From a bacterium (lineage in GTDB: Bacteria; SZUA-79; Acidulodesulfobacterales; Acidulodesulfobacteraceae): a stretch of DNA of 64,000 nt. Below are positions 28,797 through 36,265 of this stretch, one piece after another (positions within the stretch are counted from its first letter, which is position 1; every line of letters begins with the position of its first letter). The translations under genes and the position numbers were made by a program. Under the pieces are notes generated by a model. That model worked only from the letters and a program-made list of their open reading frames with translations, was not told the DNA's origin and searched no databases. Location of the stretch: the NCBI GenBank assembly GCA_021809845.1, contig JAJZJW010000006.1:52431-116430 (forward strand), written 5' to 3'.

Positions 28797-31304
28797 ATGC
28801 TTCAACATTTTTCTACTAGGGTATTACCTTCAGGATTAGAATTTCTGGCTGAATTGTCATTCGACCTCAGATGGACGTATAATCATAAAGCCGATGAACT
28901 TTTTAAAACTCTTGACCCGTACCTCTGGGAGCTAACTCATAATCCATATCTTATAATCCAGACGGTTTCGTTAGACCACTTGAACAACCTTGCCAAAGAT
29001 AAAACATTTATAAATAATCTTAACAATATTAGAGATGAATGGAAGAACTTTGACTCTTCTTCTACCTGGTTTGCCAAAAATTACACTGATACAAAAATTA
29101 AGAACATTGCATATTTCAGCATGGAATTTGGAATAGACGAGTCCTTGCCTTTATATGCAGGCGGACTTGGAATTCTGGCAGGAGATTATCTTAAAACGGC
29201 TGAAGATTTAGGCGTTCCGGTAATAGGAGTGGGACTATTATATCAAAAAGGCTATTTTCATCAAATTGTTGACAGCTCCGGAATGCAAAATGAAGTATAC
29301 CCGTATAATGACCCGCATTCTTTACCAATAGCTCCATTAAGAGACAAATCCGGCGAATGGCTTAGAATTACTATTACTCTTCCTGAAAGGATAATAACCC
29401 TCAGAGTTTGGTTTGCCAAAATCGGCAATACCCAGCTGTTTTTTTTAGATTCAAACGACCCTGTTAATTTACCTATAGACAGAGGTATAACTGGGGACTT
29501 ATACGAAGCTGGCAAAGAAATTAGACTAATTCAGGAAATGATACTCGGCATAGGCGGCTTTAAACTTTTGAAAAGTTTAAAAATAGATTTCAATCTATGC
29601 CACATGAATGAAGGACATGCTGCCTTCGTGGTACTTGAAAGGATATACGACTGGATGATAAGTAATAATTGCGGAAATTTTTATGAAGCTTTAACCTCAA
29701 CAAGAGCCGGAAATATATTTACGACTCATACTCCTATTGCCGCAGGATTTGACCTTTTTGACCCTTCGCTTATAAGACATTATTTGTCACATTATATTAC
29801 AAGATGTAATATAAGCGTGGAAGATTTCGTCAACCTTGGACAAAAAACACCAGGCAAAAATTTAAATGAACCTTTTAATATGGCATATTTAGCGATAAGA
29901 GGGAGCAATTTTATCAATGCTGTAAGCAAAATACATCAAGATGTTAGTAAAGATTTATTTTCTCATTTATTTGACAGATGGCCGATAGAAGAAGTTCCCG
30001 TTGATTATATTACAAATGGCATACATACACCAACGTGGATTTCAGAGGAATCTGACAAATTTTGGATGAGATATTGCGACGGTCTTCCCGAACATAAGAA
30101 ATTTTCACCCGAAAATTCCAAATTTGCTTTAAAAGTTTCTGATTCTGAAATATGGGATTTTGAAATGAAAAATAGACTTTATATGATTAACGAAATTCAA
30201 AAGCATATGAATAAAATGCAAGTATGCTGCAATTTAACGCAAAGAACTGTTTTTCTTGACCCAAATGCTTTATATATCGGGCTTGCCAGAAGATTTACAG
30301 AATATAAAAGATTGAATTTGCTGCTGAATGATAAAAATAGATTAAAAAAGATTTTAACTAACCCCAGCTATCCTGTCAGGATTCTAATAGGCGGCAAGGC
30401 TCATCCAAGCGATATAAAAGGCAAGGAATACATTAGGGAGTGGATTGAATTTGCATCTGTTTCGGAATTAAACGACAAAGTATTTTTCTTGTTAGATTAC
30501 GATATGGATATTGCGCAAAAACTCACGGGCGGAATTGACGTCTGGCTAAATTGCATGGAAAGACCGCTAGAAGCAAGCGGTACCAGCGGAATGAAGATTT
30601 TATCCAACGGAGGACTCAACTGCTCTATTTTAGACGGCTGGTGGGGCGAAGCATACAATGAAAATGTAGGCTGGGCAATAGGAAGTAAATCGGAAAAAGT
30701 TCAATATTTTAATGATGATAAAGCAGATGCCCAATCTCTTTATAATTTGCTTGAAAATGATATAATACCGGCATTTTTTAATAGGGATAAAGACGGTATT
30801 CCTGTAGCATGGGTGCAAAAAATTAAGCAGAGCATGGCAACACTGACCCCTGCTTTTTCCACTTACAGAATGATGAAAGAATACATAGAAAAAGCATACA
30901 TACCTATGTCCGAAAATTATGAAAGACGCAATGCAAATAATGGACAAATTGCCCTTGAAATAGTAAATTGGAGAGATAAATTAAATAAAAATTGGGATGG
31001 GATACATTTTGCGAATCCGTCTTTCGAAGCGAATAACGCTGTGCATAATGTAAAATGCATGATATGGCTAGGCATAATAGAACCGGAAGAAATAAAAGTT
31101 CAACTGTACACCATATTAAACGGAAAACCCAATATTACCGATATGAAAATAACTAAAAGCATACCGGGAGCTATAAACGGTTTTATTTACGAAGCTCAAG
31201 TCTCCTCGGAAATTCCGCCTAACAATTATACGTTAAGGGTAATACCACACCATAAAGAAGTCGTAGTGCCACTCGAATTTGGAAGAATATTCTGGCAAAA
31301 ATAA
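28797..31304 (+). CDS. glgP: Alpha-glucan (glycogen/starch) phosphorylase
   Basis: GT35 phosphorylase that releases glucose 1-phosphate from alpha-1,4-glucans. The N-terminal DUF3417-type region (GLEFLAELSFDLRWTYNHKADELF) identifies the MalP/archaeal-type shorter subfamily (835 aa). The PLP site region EASGTSGMKILSNGGLNCSILDGWWGEAY lies in the second half, with Lys in GTSGMK. YFSMEFGIDESLPLYAGGLGILAGD is the conserved substrate region. No glgA, glgB or glgC gene is nearby. It starts at an ATG after GGAGAAACCGA. Confidence 0.93.
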   Translation: MLQHFSTRVLPSGLEFLAELSFDLRWTYNHKADELFKTLDPYLWELTHNPYLIIQTVSLDHLNNLAKDKTFINNLNNIRDEWKNFDSSSTWFAKNYTDTKIKNIAYFSMEFGIDESLPLYAGGLGILAGDYLKTAEDLGVPVIGVGLLYQKGYFHQIVDSSGMQNEVYPYNDPHSLPIAPLRDKSGEWLRITITLPERIITLRVWFAKIGNTQLFFLDSNDPVNLPIDRGITGDLYEAGKEIRLIQEMILGIGGFKLLKSLKIDFNLCHMNEGHAAFVVLERIYDWMISNNCGNFYEALTSTRAGNIFTTHTPIAAGFDLFDPSLIRHYLSHYITRCNISVEDFVNLGQKTPGKNLNEPFNMAYLAIRGSNFINAVSKIHQDVSKDLFSHLFDRWPIEEVPVDYITNGIHTPTWISEESDKFWMRYCDGLPEHKKFSPENSKFALKVSDSEIWDFEMKNRLYMINEIQKHMNKMQVCCNLTQRTVFLDPNALYIGLARRFTEYKRLNLLLNDKNRLKKILTNPSYPVRILIGGKAHPSDIKGKEYIREWIEFASVSELNDKVFFLLDYDMDIAQKLTGGIDVWLNCMERPLEASGTSGMKILSNGGLNCSILDGWWGEAYNENVGWAIGSKSEKVQYFNDDKADAQSLYNLLENDIIPAFFNRDKDGIPVAWVQKIKQSMATLTPAFSTYRMMKEYIEKAYIPMSENYERRNANNGQIALEIVNWRDKLNKNWDGIHFANPSFEANNAVHNVKCMIWLGIIEPEEIKVQLYTILNGKPNITDMKITKSIPGAINGFIYEAQVSSEIPPNNYTLRVIPHHKEVVVPLEFGRIFWQK

Positions 31305-31320
31305 ATCCAAAATAAAAAAA

Positions 31321-31426
31321 TGGCTATTCCAAACCTTGACTTTATAAAAAGCTTAAATGGACACATATAATGCCATTAGGCTTAATATGCTTATAATTAA
31401 GCAATAAAAAAGGTTTGGAATAGCCA
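31321..31426. repeat. 17-bp perfect inverted repeat between convergent genes
   Basis: TGGCTATTCCAAACCTT (31321-31337) is matched perfectly by its complement at 31410-31426, with a smaller inner GCTTAAT/ATTAAGC pair in the 72-nt loop. It lies between convergent glgP and hsp20 and could act as a bidirectional terminator or be a miniature inverted-repeat element. Confidence 0.65.
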
Positions 31427-31515
31427 AAGCTCCAAAGAAACCGCCCCTCTCTCACTTACAATATTTCAAAACACCAACCATATAATAATACGATAAAATA
31501 ATGAAATTAATGAAT

Positions 31516-31953
31516 TTATTTTATTTCAATCTTAATCGGCTTGGTCGGTTTTACTTTTTTTAAAGCAATCTCTAAAATGCCGTCTTTTAATGTAGCTTCA
31601 GCAGATTCACTTTCAACATCGGATGGCAGCTCAACACTTCTGTAAAAAGACCCTACTTGAATCTCCTTCCTATAATAATCTTCTTTTTTTTCTTCTTTTT
31701 CTTCTTTATGCTCCCCTTTAATAATCAGAACATTTTCATGCACTTCAAGTTTTACGTCTTCTTTATTAACACCGGGAACGGAAGCTTTCACGATAATCGA
31801 ATCATCTTTTTCAATGATGTCAACTGCCGGCTCACCTATTCCGGGGTTCATGCCCCAAAATCTTTTCATGCTTGAAGGAATAAATTCGGAGAACATTCTC
31901 TCAACATCATTTTTCATACTGTTCATTGGATCCCACAATGAAACGTTTGCCAT
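31516..31953 (-). CDS. Hsp20 small heat-shock protein
   Basis: ATP-independent holdase of 145 aa with an alpha-crystallin domain. DPMNSMKNDVERMFSEF is the typical bacterial N-terminal helix; PAVDIIEKDDSIIVKASVPGVNKEDVKLEV and the C-terminal GILEIALKKVKP with an IKIEI anchor are conserved. The ribosome site GGGGGTG precedes the ATG. A 20-bp hairpin in its presumptive leader (31992-32011) could matter for regulation. Confidence 0.94.
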   Translation of the reverse strand: MANVSLWDPMNSMKNDVERMFSEFIPSSMKRFWGMNPGIGEPAVDIIEKDDSIIVKASVPGVNKEDVKLEVHENVLIIKGEHKEEKEEKKEDYYRKEIQVGSFYRSVELPSDVESESAEATLKDGILEIALKKVKPTKPIKIEIK

Positions 31954-31991
31954 GATAAAACACCCCCAAAAAAATTAATATATTAAATACC

Positions 31992-32011
31992 GTTGTAAAA
32001 AAATTTACAAC
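31992..32011 (-). promoter_or_regulatory. Hairpin in the hsp20 5' leader
   Basis: GTTGTAAA-TTTT-TTTACAAC read on the minus strand is a perfect 8-bp stem with a 4-nt loop, 39 bp upstream of the hsp20 ATG. It might be an mRNA structure or a regulator site; no CIRCE element is seen. Confidence 0.35.
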
Positions 32012-32237
32012 TTGTACCGATACTCCTTTTTTGGCGTTTCTAACAAATGTTCATAATTAATCAGTTTAGATAGCCATTCAACCAACACATACACTTGTCA
32101 GCTGAACGGCATCGAAAGTTCGTCACTTGTTAGTTCAAAACTTTGCTATTTAACTCTCTTTATTTTAAGTATATCTCAATTTTAAAAATTTTCAATAACC
32201 GGCAATAATTTTTTTTGATTAAATATCAATGTGTATA

Positions 32238-32329
32238 TTCCGCATCAAACTGAACACACTTTACGTTTTTAACTGGACAGCGATTACGTTTTCAACTGGA
32301 CACCCGTTACGGAAATTACTGGACACCCG
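32238..32329 (+). repeat. Four-copy 23-bp tandem repeat (transposon-end type)
   Basis: Copies at 32238, 32261, 32284 and 32307, the last three containing ACTGGACA in register (for example TTACGTTTTCAACTGGACAC); the first is more diverged. Tandem transposase-binding repeats of this spacing resemble the multiple-repeat ends of IS21-family elements. There are no unique spacers, so it is not a CRISPR array. Confidence 0.6.
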
Positions 32330-32499
32330 TTTTGCAATTAATTTGATATTTGTTTAATAAAAAACGATTAGTTTTTTATTAAATTATTAAATTATTAAAT
32401 TAATTATTTATTAATTTATTTTTTTATTAATTTTATTAAATAAATATCAAAAATGATTTTTCGGTTAATCCTTTTTATTCATTGCAGTTTTATTATAAA

Positions 32500-32530
32500 C
32501 TGCTCCTTATTAATATTAATTAAGGAGCAG
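32500..32530. repeat. 10-bp inverted repeat CTGCTCCTTA
   Basis: Perfect arms 32500-32509 and 32521-32530 flank an AT loop, nested in a larger imperfect palindrome (GGTTAATCC...GGATTAACC-like, 32463-32555). A 21-codon ORF starting MKRKRR (32535-32600) follows but has no recognisable homology and is not called as a gene. Confidence 0.45.
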
Positions 32531-32628
32531 CAAAATGAAAAGAAAAAGGAGATTAACCCTAAAAACAGGAAGGGATATTTTAAAAATATACGATAAATAA
32601 TTAAAATAGTAGTTTAACTCATTTTGAA

Positions 32629-32674
32629 AGTGGGGAATTTAATCCGCCATTAGGTGGGAATTTTAGTTGACTTT
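32629..32674 (+). repeat. Two 23-bp spaced GTGGGGAATTT-type repeats
   Basis: AGTGGGGAATTTAAT at 32629 and GGTGGGAATTTTAG at 32653 are in 23-bp register; a third TGGGGAATTTAA lies at 32755 inside the 124-bp repeat. These also look like IS21-type transposase-binding repeats, from a different element than the 32238 array. Confidence 0.45.
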
Positions 32675-32679
32675 AACAC

Positions 32680-32803
32680 TTATTATTTATATTTTAATTT
32701 TATTATTTACATTTAAAATACAAATTTAATAGGAGTTATTTTACACTAAAATACTGGGGAATTTAAACGCTCTTTCCCTGAGGAAATTATATTAACATTA
32801 ACA
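32680..32803 (+). repeat. 124-bp repeat, left copy (inverted copy at 63875-63998)
   Basis: Position by position, 32680-32803 equals the reverse complement of 63875-63998 with a single mismatch and no gap. It contains GGAGTTATTTTACAC and CTCTTTCCCTGAGG, and no ORF. It probably is the end of an insertion element; the right copy may continue past the window. Confidence 0.85.
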
Positions 32804-32834
32804 ATTTACAATTTTACAATTTTATGCTTTACAT

Positions 32835-32866
32835 TATATAGACCATACTATATACTAGTCTATATA
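32835..32866. promoter_or_regulatory. Candidate operator upstream of the vapBC-like pair
   Basis: A 9-bp perfect inverted repeat TATATAGAC/GTCTATATA (32835-32843, 32858-32866) lies 71 bp upstream of the antitoxin start. Toxin-antitoxin operons are usually autoregulated at such palindromes. Confidence 0.4.
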
Positions 32867-32918
32867 AACTAAAAATATAACAAAGATACCTAAAATAATA
32901 ATATAATTTTAAGATGAA

Positions 32919-32928
32919 GGGGGGGGGG
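32919..32928 (+). repeat. G10 homopolymer tract before the antitoxin start
   Basis: Ten consecutive G residues 8 bp upstream of the GTG start. An upstream ATG at 32914 is out of frame with the antitoxin with ten G residues (it stops at a TGA overlapping the GTG) but in frame with eleven or eight. Confidence 0.7.
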
Positions 32929-32936
32929 TTATTATC

Positions 32937-33179
32937 GTGAAAATTAAAATCGGGGCATATGAAGCCAAAACAAAACTTCCCGAGATATTGCGCAATGTTA
33001 AAGCCGGGCAGTCTTATACCATTACTAACCGGGGGGAAAATGTGGCAGAGCTTATACCCAGTTTGAATGCAAATAAAAAAAATAAAGATCTGGCCGTCGA
33101 AAAAATTAAAACCCTTATGTTAAATAATCCTGTAAGCGGTGTAAATATAAAAGATATAATTTCCGAGGGCAGACCGTGA
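32937..33179 (+). CDS. Type II antitoxin, Phd/YefM family (VapB partner)
   Basis: An 80-aa DNA-binding antitoxin. IKIGAYEAKTKLPEILRNVKAGQSYTITNRGENVAELIP is the Phd/YefM N-terminal domain that binds the operator; the C-terminal residues are the toxin-neutralising extension. Start codon is GTG at 32937, 8 bp after the G10 tract, which serves as a Shine-Dalgarno-like sequence. The stop overlaps the toxin start (GTGA), so the two are translationally coupled. Confidence 0.88.
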   Translation: MKIKIGAYEAKTKLPEILRNVKAGQSYTITNRGENVAELIPSLNANKKNKDLAVEKIKTLMLNNPVSGVNIKDIISEGRP

Positions 33180-33592
33180 AATTCGTACTTGATAATTCTG
33201 TAACAATGCGATGGTTTTTTGGAGACGGAAAACCTGAAGAATTGAATTACGCAAAAGACGTGCTTGAGGCTATGAAATATAATACGGCATTAGTGCCGGC
33301 GATATGGGGGCTTGAGGTATCTAATGTCATTGCCAGAGCGGAAGCTAAAGGATTAGTGACAGAGGATAGAAGCACAGTATTTCTTGAAATATTAAAAGAA
33401 TTCGATATTGAAGCCGATATTCAAACTTACGCCCGTTCACTGGATGACATTCTCTATTTAGCCAGGCGATATGGATTGTCGGCCTACGATGCTTCTTATC
33501 TTGAGTTGGCCTTAAGGGGCAACCTTCCGTTAGCCACCTTAGATGAGGATTTGACTAAAGCTGCCAAAAAAGCGGGAACAAAAATTTATTGA
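33176..33592 (+). CDS. PIN-domain ribonuclease toxin (VapC family)
   Basis: A 138-aa PIN nuclease. The acidic metal-binding residues are visible: Asp6 (FVLDNS), Glu47 (GLEVSN), Asp105 (SAYDASYLELA) and Asp123 (TLDEDL). Type II VapC toxins cleave tRNA or rRNA when freed from the antitoxin. It begins at GTG overlapping the antitoxin stop. It lies in a stretch of insertion-element remnants, which suggests lateral acquisition; all catalytic residues are present, so it appears functional. Confidence 0.9.
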   Translation: MKFVLDNSVTMRWFFGDGKPEELNYAKDVLEAMKYNTALVPAIWGLEVSNVIARAEAKGLVTEDRSTVFLEILKEFDIEADIQTYARSLDDILYLARRYGLSAYDASYLELALRGNLPLATLDEDLTKAAKKAGTKIY

Positions 33593-33593
33593 T

Positions 33594-33821
33594 TTTAACT
33601 TACATTGCAGAGAAGTCCCCTTCCGTATAGAACTCAGCAAATTTGTAAATAGCTTAAAGTCTGTTTCGGCAAGATTATTATTTCGGGAATTTCCTGAGAT
33701 TAAGAAACAATTATGGAATGGGCATTTATGGAGCCCATCTTATTTTCTTGCTACGACTGGGCAGGTAACGCTTGATATATTAAAAAAATATGTAGAGTCG
33801 CAAAATGATAAAAACTTATAA
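33594..33821 (+). pseudogene. 3' fragment of an IS200/IS605-type tnpA
   Basis: Reading from 33594 in the frame ending at TAA 33819-33821 gives about 75 residues containing VNSLKSVSARLLFREFPEI and LWNGHLWSPSYFLATTG, then ILKKYVESQ. These are the conserved C-terminal blocks of the Y1 transposase TnpA of IS200/IS605. The N-terminal half, with the HUH motif, is absent; the toxin gene lies directly before it. Confidence 0.75.
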
Positions 33822-33922
33822 ATTCAGATTATATCCGAAAATAATTTAAATAAATAATTAATTTAAATTCAACTAAACAAAATTATAAACTTACAGGGGG
33901 TAATTAAAGGGAGATGCTTACA

Positions 33923-34000
33923 ATGAAAGAAAAAGACACAATAAGAAGAATGTTTTTCGAAGTTAGATTTAATTTAATTTTACAAATTTACAAGATTTAA
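33923..34000 (+). pseudogene. Possible IstA N-terminal remnant
   Basis: A 25-codon ORF beginning MKEKDTIRRMFFE, preceded by GGGAGATGC. The first residues resemble the start of IS21-family IstA transposases (an xIRRLxFE start), and the reading frame then enters the dispersed AT-rich repeat at 33966. Low confidence. Confidence 0.25.
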
Positions 34001-34058
34001 AAAAATTAAATAAATTAACAAATTATGTTCACGATAATACGGTGAACATTATACCAGG
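33966..34058. repeat. Palindrome-containing dispersed repeat, 34-kb copy
   Basis: Second copy of the korA-korB spacer segment. The palindrome ATGTTCAC-N9-GTGAACAT (34025-34049) is perfect here and is followed by the same TATACCAGG. Upstream AT-rich flank (TTTTACAAATTTA...AAGATT) also matches the 26.5-kb copy. Confidence 0.55.
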
Positions 34059-34093
34059 CTTGAAACTGTGTATAGCCTGCTCCGTATGAAATA

Positions 34094-34102
34094 CCCCCCC
34101 CC
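34094..34102 (+). repeat. C9 homopolymer tract
   Basis: Nine consecutive C residues in an otherwise AT-rich spacer, the mirror of the G10 tract 1.2 kb upstream. It is not next to an obvious start codon. Confidence 0.6.
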
Positions 34103-34321
34103 AAGCGTTTAAACGCAAATTTCACTAAAACAAGGCAGTAAACTTTGATAAAATTTTTGCGATCTCTTGTAAATCGTATAACTCAAATATTTTATATTTA
34201 ATTTCATTATGATATTATGATATAATAATACAATATATTATGATGCATATCATATTAAAAATAAGCTATTCTATTATTAATAAAGGACACAATTATATCA
34301 TATATTAACGGAGGTTTTAAT

Positions 34322-34639
34322 ATGCCTATAAGAGAATATAAATGCACTAAATGCGGTGATACGACGGAAGTAATTCAAAAAATAAATGAAAAACCTTTAG
34401 AAACATGCGTTAAATGCGGAGGAAAGCTTGAAAAATTAATTTCAAATTCTAGTTTTGTTCTAAAAGGTTCCGGATGGTATAAAACCGACTACGGAAGCAG
34501 CACTAAATCATCAACAACACCCGCAGCCGAACGTCATCACAATACAGCAGGGAGCAGCGCGGCAGTTTCTACGGCAGCCTCGTCATGTTCTTGCGGAACG
34601 GGCGGGTCTTGCGCCGCCGCAGATTCTGCAAAAAAATAA
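34322..34639 (+). CDS. FmdB-type zinc ribbon protein
   Basis: A 105-aa small protein with an N-terminal zinc ribbon: [18 protein letters not shown] and [13 protein letters not shown], then the family's [15 protein letters not shown]. The C-terminus is a Ser/Ala/Thr-rich tail ending in a Cys-rich [13 protein letters not shown]. FmdB-family proteins are common and of unknown function. The ribosome site is CGGAGG. Confidence 0.88.
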   Translation: MPIREYKCTKCGDTTEVIQKINEKPLETCVKCGGKLEKLISNSSFVLKGSGWYKTDYGSSTKSSTTPAAERHHNTAGSSAAVSTAASSCSCGTGGSCAAADSAKK

Positions 34640-34647
34640 ATATTAAA

Positions 34648-34775
34648 CAAAATAATTTAATACTATCGTATCATTTATTTTTTATATATAATAAATATCA
34701 TAACATTAAATATATAAGATATATTGCAAAATAATTTAATACTACTACATCATTTATTTTTTTATATATAATATA
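34648..34775. repeat. 79-bp tandem duplication downstream of the FmdB-like gene
   Basis: The segment beginning CAAAATAATTTAATACTA at 34648 recurs at 34727 with minor changes over about 46 bp. It lies in the 452-bp gap between the FmdB-like gene and nifI2. Confidence 0.6.
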
Positions 34776-34851
34776 ATATATAATATAAAATAATGCTGAT
34801 ATTTTAAAAAACGAATTATACATCGTTTAAAAATGGGGGGTGAGTTTAACT

Positions 34852-34908
34852 ATGGCAAATAAACCGATAAAAAAAGAAACTAAAAAACCATCAACAAAAA
34901 AGAAATAA
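34852..34908 (+). CDS. Candidate 18-residue Lys-rich small protein
   Basis: ORF of 18 codons (MANKPIKKETKKPSTKKK) with a strong GGGGGGTGAG ribosome site 7 nt before the ATG, then a TAA. Half of its residues are Lys. A 15-bp inverted repeat starts right after its stop. It is too short for homology and may only be a leader peptide or chance ORF. Confidence 0.35.
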   Translation: MANKPIKKETKKPSTKKK

Positions 34909-34909
34909 C

Positions 34910-35079
34910 TAAAAGTTCCTTAATACTGGAGAAAATTAAAAAAATAATTATTAAATATTACAATTAATTAAATCAATAATTAAATCAATCTTGTAAATCG
35001 GCTAAAAATTATTTTTGATTACCGATTAATTGTAAAATAATTATGATTAAAATTGTATGCAGAATTAAGGAACTTTTAA
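34910..35079. repeat. 15-bp perfect inverted repeat, 170-bp span
   Basis: TAAAAGTTCCTTAAT (34910-34924) and its complement at 35065-35079 bracket AT-rich sequence with an inner CGGCTAAAA...GATTACCG pair. It ends 12 bp from the nifI2 stop and could terminate the nif transcript or be a miniature element. Confidence 0.6.
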
Positions 35080-35091
35080 AAATTTTAATAT

Positions 35092-35508
35092 TTAGACAAG
35101 AGCGTACAATCCTTCTTCCGAAGTTCTTATTCTTTCAACAAATCCAATGGGTACAATGAATATTTTTCCATCCCCGTAGAATCCTGTCTTATTAATGTCC
35201 ATTATGATTTTCAATACTTTTGGCATTTCGCCTTCCGGCACTACTATGGAAAGCATTCTTTTCGGCAAAAAATAATAATCGTTATCTGCTATTTCCATAT
35301 TATTTTTATTTTTGCTTATTGAATCTAATCCCGGATCCAGCTCATTAGCTAAGCCACCATGTCCTTTCTGTTTACCTCTCCCGTGTACGGAATAAAATGT
35401 CATTTGGTCATAGCCGGCGTTTGAGAGCATTTCTTTTGTTTCTTGAAATTTATGTCTTCTAATTATTGCCAATACCTCAACCGCTTTTTCTTCAAATTTT
35501 GATTCCAT
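35092..35508 (-). CDS. nifI2: Nitrogenase PII-like regulator NifI2
   Basis: A PII-superfamily protein of 138 aa. In archaea and anaerobic bacteria, NifI1 and NifI2 form a complex that inhibits dinitrogenase when fixed nitrogen is ample and releases it when 2-oxoglutarate rises. Visible are the PII start AIIRRHKFQETKEML, the family HGRGKQKGHGG T-loop stretch, an NifI2-specific loop and the C-terminal GDGKIFIVPIGFVERIRTSEEG. It starts 1 bp after the nifI1 stop. In this cluster it is the last nif gene, whereas in most NifI systems it sits between nifH and nifD. Confidence 0.9.
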   Translation of the reverse strand: MESKFEEKAVEVLAIIRRHKFQETKEMLSNAGYDQMTFYSVHGRGKQKGHGGLANELDPGLDSISKNKNNMEIADNDYYFLPKRMLSIVVPEGEMPKVLKIIMDINKTGFYGDGKIFIVPIGFVERIRTSEEGLYALV

Positions 35509-35509
35509 A

Positions 35510-35836
35510 TTAAAGTCCCTCCGCGCCTGTTCTCACAGTATAAGTATGACTAACCGGTATCACGAATATTTTACCATCGCCTATATTTCCTGTATATGCA
35601 TTTTCCTGTATAATATCGCATACTTTTTCTGCATCGTTTTTACTCACAACCATCATAAGTTCCAGTTTTGGCAATTCATCGTAAACAACCTGCCCCACTT
35701 TTATGCCTTTTTGTTTACCCCTTCCAAAAACATGCATCTTGGTGACTGATATAAAACCGCCTGCTTCAAGACCTTTTAAAACATCTTTCTCTTTTTCAGG
35801 TCTGATTATTGCCCTAATCATTTCCATAGATTCCAT
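35510..35836 (-). CDS. nifI1: Nitrogenase PII-like regulator NifI1
   Basis: Partner of NifI2, 108 aa. IRAIIRPEKEKDVLKGLEAGGFISVTKMHVFGRGKQKGIKVG and GDGKIFVIPVSHTYTVRTGAEGL follow the PII/NifI1 pattern. There is no T-loop Tyr of the GlnB type at the uridylylation position, as expected for NifI. The start given here has a Met four codons later (MIRAIIRPEK) that would be equally good. Located 46 bp after nifX. Confidence 0.9.
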   Translation of the reverse strand: MESMEMIRAIIRPEKEKDVLKGLEAGGFISVTKMHVFGRGKQKGIKVGQVVYDELPKLELMMVVSKNDAEKVCDIIQENAYTGNIGDGKIFVIPVSHTYTVRTGAEGL

Positions 35837-35882
35837 AATTTTCTTCTCCTTCTTAAATTGTTGTTAAAATATTAGTTAATAA

Positions 35883-36260
35883 TTACGCAATATTTGCCAT
35901 TTTATCTTTCATCATAATTTTTTTTAGCCATGGCGGCGGATTCGTTGATAAAACCACTTTTAAATTTTCAAGAACATTTACTATTTTATCATCTGGTTTG
36001 GATTTAACGGGATGAATACCCGAACTGACTACTTTTGCCGCAGCCGTGCCGCCTATACTTTCAACAAATATTATTTTTAAATCTCTCAATTTTGCAATTT
36101 TTTTTTCTATTTTTTCAATCTCTTCCTCTTCTGTCTCAAATTCCCTTAATTCAATAAAATCAAAACCTGATTCTGTAACATCATAAATTGCAATTTTTTT
36201 TGCCCATCCAAAATGGTCATTAATAAAAACATTATCGGTTGTCGTAAACCCTACTTTCAT
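35883..36260 (-). CDS. nifX: NifX-family FeMo-cofactor carrier protein
   Basis: A 125-aa protein of the NifX/NafY/NifB-C domain family that binds NifB-co or FeMo-co during assembly. The start VGFTTTDNVFINDHFGWAKKIAIYDV and the late IGGTAAAKVVSSGIHPVK region are characteristic. It starts 5 bp after the nifN stop, a very tight operon junction, so it belongs to the NifEN scaffold set. NifY is the alternative name; I cannot separate the two by sequence alone. Confidence 0.85.
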   Translation of the reverse strand: MKVGFTTTDNVFINDHFGWAKKIAIYDVTESGFDFIELREFETEEEEIEKIEKKIAKLRDLKIIFVESIGGTAAAKVVSSGIHPVKSKPDDKIVNVLENLKVVLSTNPPPWLKKIMMKDKMANIA

Positions 36261-36265
36261 ATTCT

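Noticed and set aside
32238..32329. CRISPR array
   Set aside because: The 23-bp units are contiguous, without spacers, and no cas gene is nearby.
32535..32600. 21-codon ORF MKRKRRLTLKTGRDILKIYDK
   Set aside because: It lies inside a palindromic, transposon-end-like region and no family is recognisable.
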